Below are positions 41,771 to 51,576 of a stretch of DNA of 64,000 nt, in pieces. A program made the translations under genes and the position numbers. The notes beneath the pieces were generated by a model. It saw only the letters and a program-made list of their open reading frames with translations. It had not been told where the DNA came from and did no database searches. The stretch lies in contig NZ_CP053435.1 of assembly GCF_013127955.1 (NCBI RefSeq), positions 930,001 through 994,000 of the forward strand, written 5' to 3'. Source of the stretch: Spirosoma taeanense (GTDB lineage: Bacteria > Bacteroidota > Bacteroidia > Cytophagales > Spirosomataceae). The stretch's first letter is position 1, and each line of letters starts with the position of its first letter.

Positions 41771-44700
41771 TTAGAAAGTAAGCCGAACGTTCGCGCCATA
41801 GTTACGCGTATTCGGCGGACCGTTCAGGTCTAAGCCCTGAATGTTACCAGCTCCCTGGGTATTTACCTCCGGATCAGCATAGTAGCCCGGTGCAAAGAAG
41901 TACAGGTTCCGGCCGCTGACACCCACCGAGATCTGACCAAACGGGGTCTTGCCTAACAGCGTTTTGGGCAGAGTATAGTTCAGCGCTACTTCGCGCAGCC
42001 GGTAAACCGTAGCGTCGAATACAGCTGCCTCTGAAGCCAGACCACCCAGACCCTGCCAGTAGGTTTGTGCCGGCAGCTGGATGTTGTTCGGCCGGAACGA
42101 ACCGTCCGAATTCTGAATAACGCCCGGCAGAATCCGCGGCTGATCGCGGTCGATGCCCGTTACGTACAGCGAACCTGCGCTCCGGTAATCGACAGCACCG
42201 AATGAGTACAGCTGTCCGCCCTGACGTACGTCGACCAGCGCCGACAGGGTCAGACCTTTGTAGGAGAACGTGTTCGTCAGACCGGCCGTGTAGTTCGGGT
42301 TCGGGTTCGAGATAACCTGACCCGCAAGCGTCGGCGCAAATTGACCCGTTGTTGGGTTGATTACATACTGACCAACGTTTTGGCCGGTTGCGTCATAGTA
42401 CAGACCCTTGGGGTCGGTATTCTGCACACGCGGGTAGGCCGAGCTGACAATGACGCCATAGGGCTGGCCTTCCACGATTGACGAGGTAATACCAATGAAG
42501 CCGTTTCCGGTGATGCCCGACTGCTTAACACCCGGTGCAATCGAAATAACTTTGTTCCGGATGCGGGTAAAGTTCAGGTTGATATCCCACTTGAAGCCGT
42601 TAACGCGGACTGGTGTAGCCGACAGAACAAGCTCAACACCGCGGTTCTGCAGCTCACCCACGTTGGTCGTGCGGGTATCGTAACCCGACGATGGCGATAC
42701 GGCTACGTTGAAAATCTGGTTCGTTGACCGTGTGAAGAAGTAGGCAGCGTCCAGGCTCAACCGGTTGTTGAAAAAGCCCAGGTTCAAACCAACTTCCGAA
42801 GATGTAACGAATTCAGGCGTCAGGCCATTATTGCCAATCCGGGTGCTGATACCAAAACCCGGAATGCTGTTGCCGCCAATTGAAATCGGGAACTGAACAC
42901 TGGCCAGGTTATTACCATAGCTCGACGTGACGAATACCGAGTTTAGCAGGTACGGATCGGCATCGCGGCCTACCCGGGCAAGGCTGGCCCGTACTTTGGC
43001 GTACGAAAGAACGTCCGACTGGACCTTGAAGGCGTCGGTTGGAACGAAGCTAACCGAAGCCGACGGATAAAAATATGTGCTGCTGGATTTGGGAAGCGTA
43101 GACGACTGGTCAGCGCGGCCCGTCAGTTCCAGGAACAGGTAGTTATTATAGGCAAACGAAGCCTGCGCGTAGTAACCAACCAGTCGGCGCAGCGTAGACG
43201 ATTCGCCCGAACTGGTGAATACCGACGCGTTCGATACGTTCTCGAAACCCGGAATGGTCAGCGATGCGCCATATACCGTTGCATTCTGCGTTTTGCGCTG
43301 ATTAATGTTGTTACCGAGCAACAGGTTGGCCGTCAGGCCGTCCAGGAAGAACCGGTCCGTCTTGGCGTTGATGAGCAGGTCACCGTTCAATTCAGAGCGG
43401 AAGAAGTTGTCCTGGATGACTTCGCCCTGCGGAGCGCGGGCAGCCCCAATGCTGTTGACCGCTTTCCGGCGATCGGTATAGGTATCACCCGTTACGCGGT
43501 ACGTTACGTTCAGCCATTTGGTTACGTCGTAGCCCACCGTGAAGTTACCGAAGAAACGGTCTACCTGACTGTTGAGCGTTGTGTTATAAAGCGCCCAGTT
43601 CGGGTTGTTTGACGTCGTCAGGAAATAAATGCTCTGACCGTTGGCATCCTGGTAAGGCTCGTTGGGCAGGTCGTAGCTACGCGGAATCCGGGTCAGCTGA
43701 CCGTAAGCGCTACCGCCGTTACCCAGGGCTGCACCCCGCTGGATGGTCTGCACATACGTACCGGTTCCGGTAATCCGCAGGCCATTGTTCAGCTTGGTTT
43801 CACCGCCCAGCTGGACGTTGGTCCGGCCAAACTTCGAGTTTGGCGTAATACCCTGCTGGCTGGTGTTGCTGAGCGAGATATTGAAGTTACGGGCAGCGTC
43901 ACCACCGGCAATACTCGCCGTGTTCTGCAGAATAGTGCCCTGCCGGTAAAAATCCTGCACGTTGTTCGGATACGCCTGATACGGACGCGATTGCCCCTGC
44001 AGGTTGGTTACCGACGTAGGACCACCCACAAACGGCGGGCCCCAGGAGTTGGTAGTGTTGTTAACAAACAGGTTGTTCGTTCCCTGACCGTAATCGTTCT
44101 GGAAACGCGGCAGACCATACACGTTCTGCACGTTATAGGACGACGTAATCGTTACTTCCGTTTTGTTGTTCTGGCCCCGGCCGTTCTTCGTCGTGATGAT
44201 AATAGCTCCGGCCGATGCGCGCGATCCGTACAGCACAGCCGCAGCGGGTCCTTTCAGAACGTTGATCGACTCAATGCTTTCGGGGTTAACGTCAGCCAGG
44301 CGGTTAGCCGACTGCGACTGGAACAGGGTATTACCCGTAATGTTTACGTCGTTGCTGAAGATAATACCATCCACCACGATCAAGGGCTGGTTCGAACCGT
44401 TAAAGGACGTGATGCCGCGAATGTTGATGTTGGTTGAAGCACCCGGCGCGCCACTTTGCCCCGAAATGTTTACCCCGGCTAGTTTACCCTGCAGTGCGTT
44501 GAGCAGGTTAGGCTCCGAACGCTGCGCGATCAGACCACCACCTATTTCCTGCGTCGAATAACCCAGCGACCGCTTGTCGCGCTCGATACCCTGCGCAGTA
44601 ACAACGATTTCGTCGAGGCTCTGCGTACCACTGGACAAGGTTACGTTAATAGTTGACTGGTTACCCACAGGAATTTCCTGGGTGCCAAAACCGATGTAAC

Positions 44701-44920
44701 TGAACACCAGCCGGGCATTGGCTGGCACACTAAGGCGGTAGTTTCCCTGAGCATCAGTCGTTGCTCCACGGGTAGTACCTTTTACCTGGATGCTCACACC
44801 CGGCAGAGCGGAGCCATCATCTGATGAAGTGACGCGGCCACTTACTGATACTTCCTGTGCCAGCACGGGCAAACAGAAGAGTAACGTAAGCAGCCAGCTA
44901 CCCAATAAAATTTTGCGCAT
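41771..44920 (-). CDS. SusC/RagA family TonB-linked outer-membrane transporter
   Basis: A 1049-residue TonB-dependent transporter. Signal peptide MRKILLGSWLLTLLFCLPV, carboxypeptidase-D-like domain, then the TonB-box-like DEIVVTAQGIE, a plug with NINIRGITSFNGSNQPLIVV and a barrel ending ARNYGANVRLTF-like (last residues NVRLTF). Its DNA at 44778-44845 matches 39392-39459 of the first SusC at about 93 percent (5 differences in 68 bases by eye). Together with the SusD-like and small lipoprotein genes it forms the second operon. Confidence 0.95.
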   Translation of the reverse strand: MRKILLGSWLLTLLFCLPVLAQEVSVSGRVTSSDDGSALPGVSIQVKGTTRGATTDAQGNYRLSVPANARLVFSYIGFGTQEIPVGNQSTINVTLSSGTQSLDEIVVTAQGIERDKRSLGYSTQEIGGGLIAQRSEPNLLNALQGKLAGVNISGQSGAPGASTNINIRGITSFNGSNQPLIVVDGIIFSNDVNITGNTLFQSQSANRLADVNPESIESINVLKGPAAAVLYGSRASAGAIIITTKNGRGQNNKTEVTITSSYNVQNVYGLPRFQNDYGQGTNNLFVNNTTNSWGPPFVGGPTSVTNLQGQSRPYQAYPNNVQDFYRQGTILQNTASIAGGDAARNFNISLSNTSQQGITPNSKFGRTNVQLGGETKLNNGLRITGTGTYVQTIQRGAALGNGGSAYGQLTRIPRSYDLPNEPYQDANGQSIYFLTTSNNPNWALYNTTLNSQVDRFFGNFTVGYDVTKWLNVTYRVTGDTYTDRRKAVNSIGAARAPQGEVIQDNFFRSELNGDLLINAKTDRFFLDGLTANLLLGNNINQRKTQNATVYGASLTIPGFENVSNASVFTSSGESSTLRRLVGYYAQASFAYNNYLFLELTGRADQSSTLPKSSSTYFYPSASVSFVPTDAFKVQSDVLSYAKVRASLARVGRDADPYLLNSVFVTSSYGNNLASVQFPISIGGNSIPGFGISTRIGNNGLTPEFVTSSEVGLNLGFFNNRLSLDAAYFFTRSTNQIFNVAVSPSSGYDTRTTNVGELQNRGVELVLSATPVRVNGFKWDINLNFTRIRNKVISIAPGVKQSGITGNGFIGITSSIVEGQPYGVIVSSAYPRVQNTDPKGLYYDATGQNVGQYVINPTTGQFAPTLAGQVISNPNPNYTAGLTNTFSYKGLTLSALVDVRQGGQLYSFGAVDYRSAGSLYVTGIDRDQPRILPGVIQNSDGSFRPNNIQLPAQTYWQGLGGLASEAAVFDATVYRLREVALNYTLPKTLLGKTPFGQISVGVSGRNLYFFAPGYYADPEVNTQGAGNIQGLDLNGPPNTRNYGANVRLTF

Positions 44921-44965
44921 TTGTGAGGTGAAATTAAAACTACATTAAAAAAATAAAATGGGAGA

Positions 44966-44973
44966 CAAATATA
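44966..44973 (-). promoter_or_regulatory. TAnnTTTG -7 box for SusC at 44920
   Basis: TATATTTG on the minus strand, 46 bases before the ATG, in AT-rich sequence. Confidence 0.45.
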
Positions 44974-45279
44974 CTGTGTAGAAGGAACAACTGATACGCT
45001 GGTTACAAGATAATTTTTACAATACTCGAATCTTAACCAAAATGTTACGTAAAATATAATTCTCATTGGTAAGCAAAGCCGACTACTGTTCATAAAGTAA
45101 ACTATCAATCCGGTAAGCCCTATATTATTTGGGATTCAATCGGGATTACTGATTAGTTGTATAAACAATCAAAATTGAATATTTCGGAGGGTGGGTAAGG
45201 GTAGCTTCCAGGGGATTGCCTAGCCCGGGAGAGTGAGGGAGCGGATCTGTCCAGACTACGCATTGCCCCCAAATAACAG

Positions 45280-45309
45280 CGCGCCCAACCAGCTGACTGG
45301 TTGGGCGCG
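45280..45309 (-). terminator. terminator of the third SusC/SusD operon
   Basis: Exact 13-bp arms (45280-45292 and 45297-45309) with a 4-base loop, 28 bases past the SusD stop. Confidence 0.8.
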
Positions 45310-45336
45310 TATAACCCGGCAGAAGAGAGTTACTAC

Positions 45337-46815
45337 TTACAGCGGATTCTGAACGATTGCTTTGTTGGCATTGATCTCACGGCGTGGAATCAGAAACTCC
45401 CACTGTTTATCACCAGCCGGTACGTCGAAGAGCACGGCAACGGCAGAGCTGACATTAGCGCCGTTCCGGTTCAGGGGCTGGTTGGTTCGCTTCAGATCCG
45501 TAAACCGGAAGCCCTCACCCCATAACTCAACCCGGCGATTAAAGGAAATCTCCTCCAGAAGCTGCGTACCCGTTTTGGTTGACTTAACGTAAGACGGGTC
45601 GCGCTTACTGACCAGATCAAACAGCACTCCGGCAGCTTCGGCATCCTTACCCTGACGAGCCAGCGCTTCGGCTTCGATCAGATACATCTCGGCCGCCCGC
45701 ATGTAAGGAATATCACCCATGGTACTGGTCGAAGGCGTACCCGGCAACCGGAATTTCTGGGTCATGTAAGGGACCCGTACTCCGCCCGTCGGTACAATCG
45801 AATTTGTAGTCGTTGGGGTTTTAACCCACATCTTCGACCGGACATCCGTAGTCGGAATCTGGTCATACAGCTTGCTGTTAATGACCTTTGGATCTACGCG
45901 GATGTTGGTGGAGTTAAAGTTGGCCGAGATATACGAGTGGTACGCGCCAAAATACTCGGACTGATCTTCAAGGTGATCAAAGCCCCACATCCATTCGGGA
46001 TTGCTGATGTCCGAAAACCCATCCTGATACTGGGCAGTGGTCATGGGCGTATATCCTTTACGCGCTTCAGCCGCAAACTTAGCTGCATCGGCCCAGCTCT
46101 GCTGGGTTAGCGCCACGCGTGCCTGTAAACCTTTAATCACCTCAAGATTGATGTGCGATTTATAGCTGCGGCTCGACGTAAGCAAGGTGGCAGCCTCGGC
46201 CAGATCTTTGTTGATCTGGGTATACACATCCTCAACGGTTGCGCGGGGCAGGCCTTCGGTCGTTGGCGTCAGCACCAGAGGCACACCGAGCTGGCTGTTA
46301 GGCCTGGTGGCAGCGTCGTACCGCTTACCATATAACTGCACAAGATTGAAATACGAGAAAGCCCGTAAGCCCAATGCCTCGCCCTTAATCTGATTCCGCT
46401 CAGCTTGAGTACCCGCAGCATTATCGATACTGGTAATTGCAATATTTGCATTGCCAATCAGCCGATAGTATAATTCATAAGGTAACTGATCGCCCGTTGA
46501 TGTTTCTGAGCGGTGCGCCTGCCAGCGGGTTTCGGGCAGGTGCCAGGTGTTGGCCGTGTTCGGTATAATTACGTCCTCACCCAGAACATCCACAATAATC
46601 ATCATTGCCGGATGCCCGAAATGGCCCTGAGAACCCAGATACCGCACGATCATGGCCCGGTAAATGCCGTTAAGGGCTGCCGTTGCGTTTTTAGTGGTGG
46701 CATAGGCCGATCCTGCATCAACGCTACCGGTTGGCGACGTTTCCAGGAATTCCTTTTCGCAGGCGGTGGTGAGCACGCCTATCGCCAGGAGCATTGTTAA
46801 CAATTTAAATTTCAT
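45337..46815 (-). CDS. SusD/RagB family outer-membrane lipoprotein
   Basis: A 492-residue surface substrate-binding lipoprotein with Cys19 in VLTTACEKEFLE. Typical SusD features are AALNGIYRAM, EALGLRAFSYFNLVQLYGKRY and the C-terminal NRRVELWGEGFRFTDLKR. It starts 14 bases after its SusC partner (46830) and is followed by a terminator, so the operon has just these two genes. The ligand is unknown. Confidence 0.93.
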   Translation of the reverse strand: MKFKLLTMLLAIGVLTTACEKEFLETSPTGSVDAGSAYATTKNATAALNGIYRAMIVRYLGSQGHFGHPAMMIIVDVLGEDVIIPNTANTWHLPETRWQAHRSETSTGDQLPYELYYRLIGNANIAITSIDNAAGTQAERNQIKGEALGLRAFSYFNLVQLYGKRYDAATRPNSQLGVPLVLTPTTEGLPRATVEDVYTQINKDLAEAATLLTSSRSYKSHINLEVIKGLQARVALTQQSWADAAKFAAEARKGYTPMTTAQYQDGFSDISNPEWMWGFDHLEDQSEYFGAYHSYISANFNSTNIRVDPKVINSKLYDQIPTTDVRSKMWVKTPTTTNSIVPTGGVRVPYMTQKFRLPGTPSTSTMGDIPYMRAAEMYLIEAEALARQGKDAEAAGVLFDLVSKRDPSYVKSTKTGTQLLEEISFNRRVELWGEGFRFTDLKRTNQPLNRNGANVSSAVAVLFDVPAGDKQWEFLIPRREINANKAIVQNPL

Positions 46816-46829
46816 GAGTTGTCTGAAGC

Positions 46830-49800
46830 TTAGAGTGAAAAGGAAACCCCCAGAACCAGGCTCTTGGCCGGGCTGAATACGTTACTGGTAACCCCGGTGA
46901 AGTTCTGCTGAACATTCATGCCCTGACGACGGGACAGAATTAAAAAGTTTTCCCCGCTGACGTATACCTGGGCGTTCTCCAGGAATAGTTTGCGAGCCAG
47001 CACATTTGGCAGCGAGTAGGAGAGCGTTACCGAACGGAAGTTAAGATAACTGGCGTCGATAAGCCACCGGTCCGAAGCAGCATCAAAATCTGAGGTCCGG
47101 CCAGCGTCCATGCGGGGTACGTCGGTGATGTCGCCGGGTTTCTGCCAACGCTGCAGAATATCCACGTGTTTTGCGTTACCGTAACCCCCGGAACTCATCA
47201 GCGAAGCATACGCTCCGTCGTAGGTTTTACCGCCGATCTGATACACAATCAGCGCTGAGAGAGACAGGCCTTTGTAGCGAAGCGTGTTGGTAATACCACC
47301 CGACAGAGCTGGAATAGAGGTTCCGTTATACTGATAGCGCGCGTTGTTGACGCTGGTTGTCAGCGTGTCACCCGATTCCGTGATGTATGAGTTGGCTGGT
47401 ACGTAGCTGGCTGCCCGGTACTGAGTTTCGCCCGTTGTCGGGTTAACGCCCTTGTATTCCCGGAGCCAGTAATCATAAATAGACCGACCAACGGCAAGTT
47501 TCTTGGTTCCGTCGATAATCTCGGGGTTCTCGTCCGGCATCTTCGTAATCTGGTTCTTTAACCGGGTAGCATTCAGATCAATGCGCCAGGTAAAATTCTG
47601 CGTACGAACGGGTTCAATACCCAGCTCGACCTCAACGCCCCGGTTATACATCGTGCCGATGTTGCGGGTAACGGTCGATATTCCCGATGATAAAGGCAGG
47701 GGAACGGCAAAAATCAGGTTGGAGGATCGACGGTCAAAATATTCAAACGTACCCGATACCCGACCTTTGAACAGACTGAACTCCAGGGCCGCGTCGAACG
47801 AGTTGCTCGATTCCCATTCCAGATTCTGGTTGCCCAGGCTGGACTGCAGAATCCCGGCCTCCATTGCGTTGTTCCAGCCCAGGTTGTACAGCGGCTGCCA
47901 CGCATAATAGCTGATCGTGTTGTCCTGAGCGTCCTGCCCCGTGTTGCCCCCGCCATCGTTACCGGTCTGACCGTAGGAGGCTCTTAGCTTCAGCGAATTG
48001 ATTGTTGGAATTGACCGCAGGAAATCCTCCTGATCTAAACGCCAGGCACCACTAACGGAGTAGAACGTACCCCAGCGGGTATCGCGGAAGAACTTACTCG
48101 AACCATCGCGACGCACCGAGAACGATGCAAAGTATTTCTGATCGTAATCGTAGTTGATCCGCGAGAAGTAGCCTTCTATACGGCGCGAAAACGCAACCGA
48201 AGACAGGTTTGTGGTCGTGGTGAAGTTGACCAGCTCGTAGTTACCATCCAGAATCTGCTGCGAACGCGACCCGGTTAGGTTGTTATCACCAACCTGGAAG
48301 TTTTCATGACCCAGCAGCACATCGAAGTTGTGATCACCAAACCCCTTGCTGTAGTTCAGCAACTGGTTGAGATTATAGCTGGTGATATTCTGGAATTCGT
48401 GCGAAGCGCGTCCCGCCGGAGCGCCGTCACCTACATGAGGGTTCCCAAACGTATACCCGTTATAATTCGTGATATCGGTACCGAGGTTAGTCGTGAATTT
48501 GAAATCCTTCAGGAACGAAATCTCTGCGTAGCCACGGGCACTCAAGACGTTACGCCGGAAATAGTTCTGATTCAGAAGCGTTTCCGCAACCGAATGGCGA
48601 CCGCCAAAAGCAGGCCGTGCCGGTAGGCCCAGGGCGGTCAGGTTGCCAAAATCCCAGCGTCGGCTACCGTCCGGCAACGTCAGAAACTGGCCCGGGTTAG
48701 CCGGATCGTAGGCACAAACCGGGTAGATTGGGCCAATATTCCGGGAGAAATAGAAGGGGTTAACAAAAGCAGTGCTGCTGCCCGCATCGGCCTGATTTGA
48801 CTTTGTAATCGTTGCCGCCAGATTGGCACCGGTTCTGAACCAGGGTTTCATCTGAGAATTGATGTTGAGCCGGCCCGTATAACGCTCATAATCGGAGCGG
48901 AGCAGGTAGCCTTTATCATTCAGGTACGACATCGACAGGAAATAATCGGACTTGTTCTGCCCACCGGCGAAGCTTACGTTCAGTTCATCCCGGTTACCCT
49001 GGCGCATGATTGGCTTTTCCCAGTTCAGATCATCAAGCGAAAATTTAAGCTGCGCATTTGGGTTCATCTGACCATTGACGTCAACGACCTGGTTGTCCGG
49101 AACGTTATAAACATTGTAGCCCACCAGACTAATCAAACGGTTCGTCGCATCCTGGTTGGCCGGGGTCAGCGCTATGGGGTTCGTGGCCCGGTACGCCAGG
49201 CTGTTCCGGTACATTTCCCACATCAGCGGATAATACTGATCAACGCCTACCCGCTCATATTCGGGAAGCCCGCGGGTACTTAAGCCTTTCGTGTAGCGGA
49301 CGTTAATCGTGCTGCGATCTTTTGCGCCCTTTTTCGTAGTCACAACCACCACACCATTGGCCGCCCGGGCACCGTACAGTGCCGTTGATGACGCATCTTT
49401 CAGGACAGAGATGCTCTCAATATCATTCGGACTGATGTTGGCAATGGAGCCCGAGTAGGGAATACCATCTACCACATACAGCGGATCATTTCCCGAAGAG
49501 ATTGAGCCAAAACCGCGGATACGAATCTCGGGTGCCGTACCGGGTTGTCCGCTGCCGGCCGTAGTCTGCACCCCCGAAACGGCACCGGACAGCGCCTGAC
49601 CAATGTTCGTGATCGGGCGATTCTGAATTTGGGAAGTGGAGATAGTACCCGCGGAACCCGTAAACGAAGCGCGCTTGGCTGTGCCGAAAGTCGTCACGAT
49701 AACCTCGTCCAGATTAGCCACATCCGGGGCCAGACGAACCGAAATCGTCGACTTATTGCCGACAACTGTCTCCTGTGACGCATAGCCAATAAAGCTAAAA

Positions 49801-50015
49801 ACCAACCGACTATCCGCTGGAGCACTTATCCGATAATTACCATCGGCATCGGTAGTCGTACCGCGTGTTGTGCCTTTTACCTGCACGCTCACCCCCGGAA
49901 GGGCTGAGCCGTCGTCTGATGAAGTAACCTGGCCGCTAACTGTTACGTTCTGCGCTATAACAGGAAAACAGAACAATAACAAGAGAAACCAGGTGCCTGC
50001 TAAAAATTTTCTCAT
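46830..50015 (-). CDS. SusC/RagA family TonB-linked outer-membrane transporter
   Basis: A 1061-residue TonB-dependent transporter with signal peptide MRKFLAGTWFLLLLFCFPV, the N-terminal carboxypeptidase-D-like domain, a plug (EIRIRGFGSISSGNDPLYVV) and barrel. The last residues are VLGVSFSL: most SusC barrels end in Phe or Tyr, the outer-membrane assembly signal, whereas this one ends Ser-Leu. Its promoter is good: -7 TAAATTTG at 50061-50068 and TTG at 50088-50090, 19 bases apart on the minus strand. The SusD partner follows. Confidence 0.95.
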   Translation of the reverse strand: MRKFLAGTWFLLLLFCFPVIAQNVTVSGQVTSSDDGSALPGVSVQVKGTTRGTTTDADGNYRISAPADSRLVFSFIGYASQETVVGNKSTISVRLAPDVANLDEVIVTTFGTAKRASFTGSAGTISTSQIQNRPITNIGQALSGAVSGVQTTAGSGQPGTAPEIRIRGFGSISSGNDPLYVVDGIPYSGSIANISPNDIESISVLKDASSTALYGARAANGVVVVTTKKGAKDRSTINVRYTKGLSTRGLPEYERVGVDQYYPLMWEMYRNSLAYRATNPIALTPANQDATNRLISLVGYNVYNVPDNQVVDVNGQMNPNAQLKFSLDDLNWEKPIMRQGNRDELNVSFAGGQNKSDYFLSMSYLNDKGYLLRSDYERYTGRLNINSQMKPWFRTGANLAATITKSNQADAGSSTAFVNPFYFSRNIGPIYPVCAYDPANPGQFLTLPDGSRRWDFGNLTALGLPARPAFGGRHSVAETLLNQNYFRRNVLSARGYAEISFLKDFKFTTNLGTDITNYNGYTFGNPHVGDGAPAGRASHEFQNITSYNLNQLLNYSKGFGDHNFDVLLGHENFQVGDNNLTGSRSQQILDGNYELVNFTTTTNLSSVAFSRRIEGYFSRINYDYDQKYFASFSVRRDGSSKFFRDTRWGTFYSVSGAWRLDQEDFLRSIPTINSLKLRASYGQTGNDGGGNTGQDAQDNTISYYAWQPLYNLGWNNAMEAGILQSSLGNQNLEWESSNSFDAALEFSLFKGRVSGTFEYFDRRSSNLIFAVPLPLSSGISTVTRNIGTMYNRGVEVELGIEPVRTQNFTWRIDLNATRLKNQITKMPDENPEIIDGTKKLAVGRSIYDYWLREYKGVNPTTGETQYRAASYVPANSYITESGDTLTTSVNNARYQYNGTSIPALSGGITNTLRYKGLSLSALIVYQIGGKTYDGAYASLMSSGGYGNAKHVDILQRWQKPGDITDVPRMDAGRTSDFDAASDRWLIDASYLNFRSVTLSYSLPNVLARKLFLENAQVYVSGENFLILSRRQGMNVQQNFTGVTSNVFSPAKSLVLGVSFSL

Positions 50016-50060
50016 AGAACTTTACGAACAATTATTTTTAGGAAACACTAAATTGGGTAG

Positions 50061-50090
50061 CAAATTTATGTATTATGATAGTAAGTGCAA
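50061..50090 (-). promoter_or_regulatory. SusC promoter (-33 TTG, -7 TAAATTTG)
   Basis: On the minus strand TAAATTTG (50061-50068) and TTG (50088-50090) are 19 bases apart, matching the Bacteroidota promoter spacing. It precedes the SusC gene starting at 50015 by 46 bases. Confidence 0.6.
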
Positions 50091-50156
50091 TATTTTATTT
50101 GGATAAAGTTGTATATTGCGTTCCCAGAACTGGCTTAAGAAAAATTGTAAAATTTT

Positions 50157-51494
50157 ATGAATAACTTTCATCTAACCTTCGGGCTGCTAGCGGCCGCCAG
50201 CCTCTCTGTGCAACTTGCGCAGGGGCAGTCAACCACACTCACCGCCCGCCTGGACAAAGCAGCGGACGGGCTTGAAAAAAAGGTTGTAAGCTGGCGCCGG
50301 GACTTCCATCAGCACCCGGAGCTGGGCAATCGCGAGTTCCAGACAGCCGCCAAAATCGCGGCTCATCTGCAATCGCTTGGCATTGAGGTTAAAACCGGCG
50401 TTGGTAAAACGGGTGTTGTTGGTCTGCTGAAGGGCGGCAAGCCCGGCCCAGTGGTGGCGCTGCGGGCAGATATGGACGGCCTGCCTGTAACGGAGCGGGT
50501 TAACCTGCCGTTTAAATCAGAAGCTCGCACGGAATACAATGGGCAGCAAACGGGTATCATGCACGCCTGCGGACACGATACGCACGTGGCGATGCTGATG
50601 GGCGCGGCCGAAGCCCTGGCATCGGTGCGGAGCGAACTGAAAGGAACCGTGAAGTTTATTTTTCAACCCGCCGAAGAAGGCGCACCAGCTGGCGAAGAAG
50701 GCGGAGCGGAGCTGATGGTTAAGGAAGGTGTTCTCGAAAACCCAAAAGTCGATGCCATTTTTGGTCTGCACATCAACTCACAGACCGAGGTCGGCACGAT
50801 TAAATACCGACCCGGCGCAACGATGGCCGCCGTGGATCAATACGCCATAAAAATTAAAGGCAAACAAACCCATGGCGCGTCGCCCTGGTCGGGGGTTGAC
50901 CCGATTGTAACGGCTTCGCAGGTAGTTATGGGGCTCCAGACCATTGTTAGCCGGAATCTGCCCATCACCGATAATGCGGCCGTGGTTACCGTTGGCGCTA
51001 TTCATGGCGGAATCCGGCAGAATATCATTCCGGAAGAAGTAAGCATGATTGGTACGATCCGCTCATTCGATGGGAACATGCAGAAGACCATTCACCGCCG
51101 GATAAACGAAATCGCGACCAACATTGCCGAGAGCGCCGGAGCCAAAGCCGACGTGAAAATCGACATTATGTACCCGGTAACGTATAATGACCCGAAATTA
51201 ACCGATCAGATGGTGCCGACGCTGGAGGCTGTGGCCGGAAAAAACAACGTGAAAATTACGCCCGCTCAGACTGGCGCTGAGGATTTCTCATTCTATCAGC
51301 AGAAAATACCTGGGTTCTTCTATTTTCTGGGGGGCATGACCAAAGGGAAGAAACTGGAAGAGGCCGCTCCGCACCATACGCCCGATTTTCAGATTGATGA
51401 AAGCTGCTTTGTGTTAGGCATGAAATCGCTCTGTCACCTGACAGTCGATTATATGGAGCAGGCCAGTAAACCGGCTGCTGTCAGCGGGAAATAA
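50157..51494 (+). CDS. M20 family metallo-amidohydrolase (hippurate hydrolase-like)
   Basis: A 445-residue exported amidohydrolase of the M20D/AmhX group, which deacylates N-acyl amino acids or amides. A signal peptide (about residues 1-23, ending QLAQG) places it outside the cytoplasm. Zinc ligands are in DFHQHPELG, GIMHACGHDTHVAM and the PAEEGAPAGEEGGAE loop; the C-terminal His lies in APHHTPDF. It stands between two operons, so the substrate is open. A bidirectional terminator follows. Confidence 0.92.
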   Translation: MNNFHLTFGLLAAASLSVQLAQGQSTTLTARLDKAADGLEKKVVSWRRDFHQHPELGNREFQTAAKIAAHLQSLGIEVKTGVGKTGVVGLLKGGKPGPVVALRADMDGLPVTERVNLPFKSEARTEYNGQQTGIMHACGHDTHVAMLMGAAEALASVRSELKGTVKFIFQPAEEGAPAGEEGGAELMVKEGVLENPKVDAIFGLHINSQTEVGTIKYRPGATMAAVDQYAIKIKGKQTHGASPWSGVDPIVTASQVVMGLQTIVSRNLPITDNAAVVTVGAIHGGIRQNIIPEEVSMIGTIRSFDGNMQKTIHRRINEIATNIAESAGAKADVKIDIMYPVTYNDPKLTDQMVPTLEAVAGKNNVKITPAQTGAEDFSFYQQKIPGFFYFLGGMTKGKKLEEAAPHHTPDFQIDESCFVLGMKSLCHLTVDYMEQASKPAAVSGK

Positions 51495-51509
51495 AATTCA
51501 GTATCCATA

Positions 51510-51560
51510 AAAATCCTGACGAACGCAGCGTAATGGTACTTCTGCACTCGTCAGGATTTT
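51510..51560. terminator. terminator shared by the M20 and SDR genes
   Basis: Exact 13-bp arms (51510-51522 and 51548-51560) with AAAAT/ATTTT ends and a 25-base loop between convergent genes. Confidence 0.8.
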
Positions 51561-51576
51561 GTTTATGCCGGAACCG

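Larger units (their letters stand above)
44921..45336. other. 416-base AT-rich intergenic region
   Basis: No credible gene. The right half of this stretch near the SusC start is AT-rich and holds a -7 box (TATATTTG, minus strand, 44966-44973). The other end carries the terminator of the third operon (45280-45309). The region between has no clear ORF, repeat or RNA. Confidence 0.55.

Noticed and set aside
39392..44845. Near-identical DNA segments in SusC genes as a mobile element
   Set aside because: They are coding parts of the same protein domain in paralogues, with no terminal repeats or transposase.
44842..45108. An 88-codon minus-strand frame in the AT-rich leader of a SusC gene
   Set aside because: It overlaps the signal peptide coding region of SusC and the promoter box; no homology is apparent.
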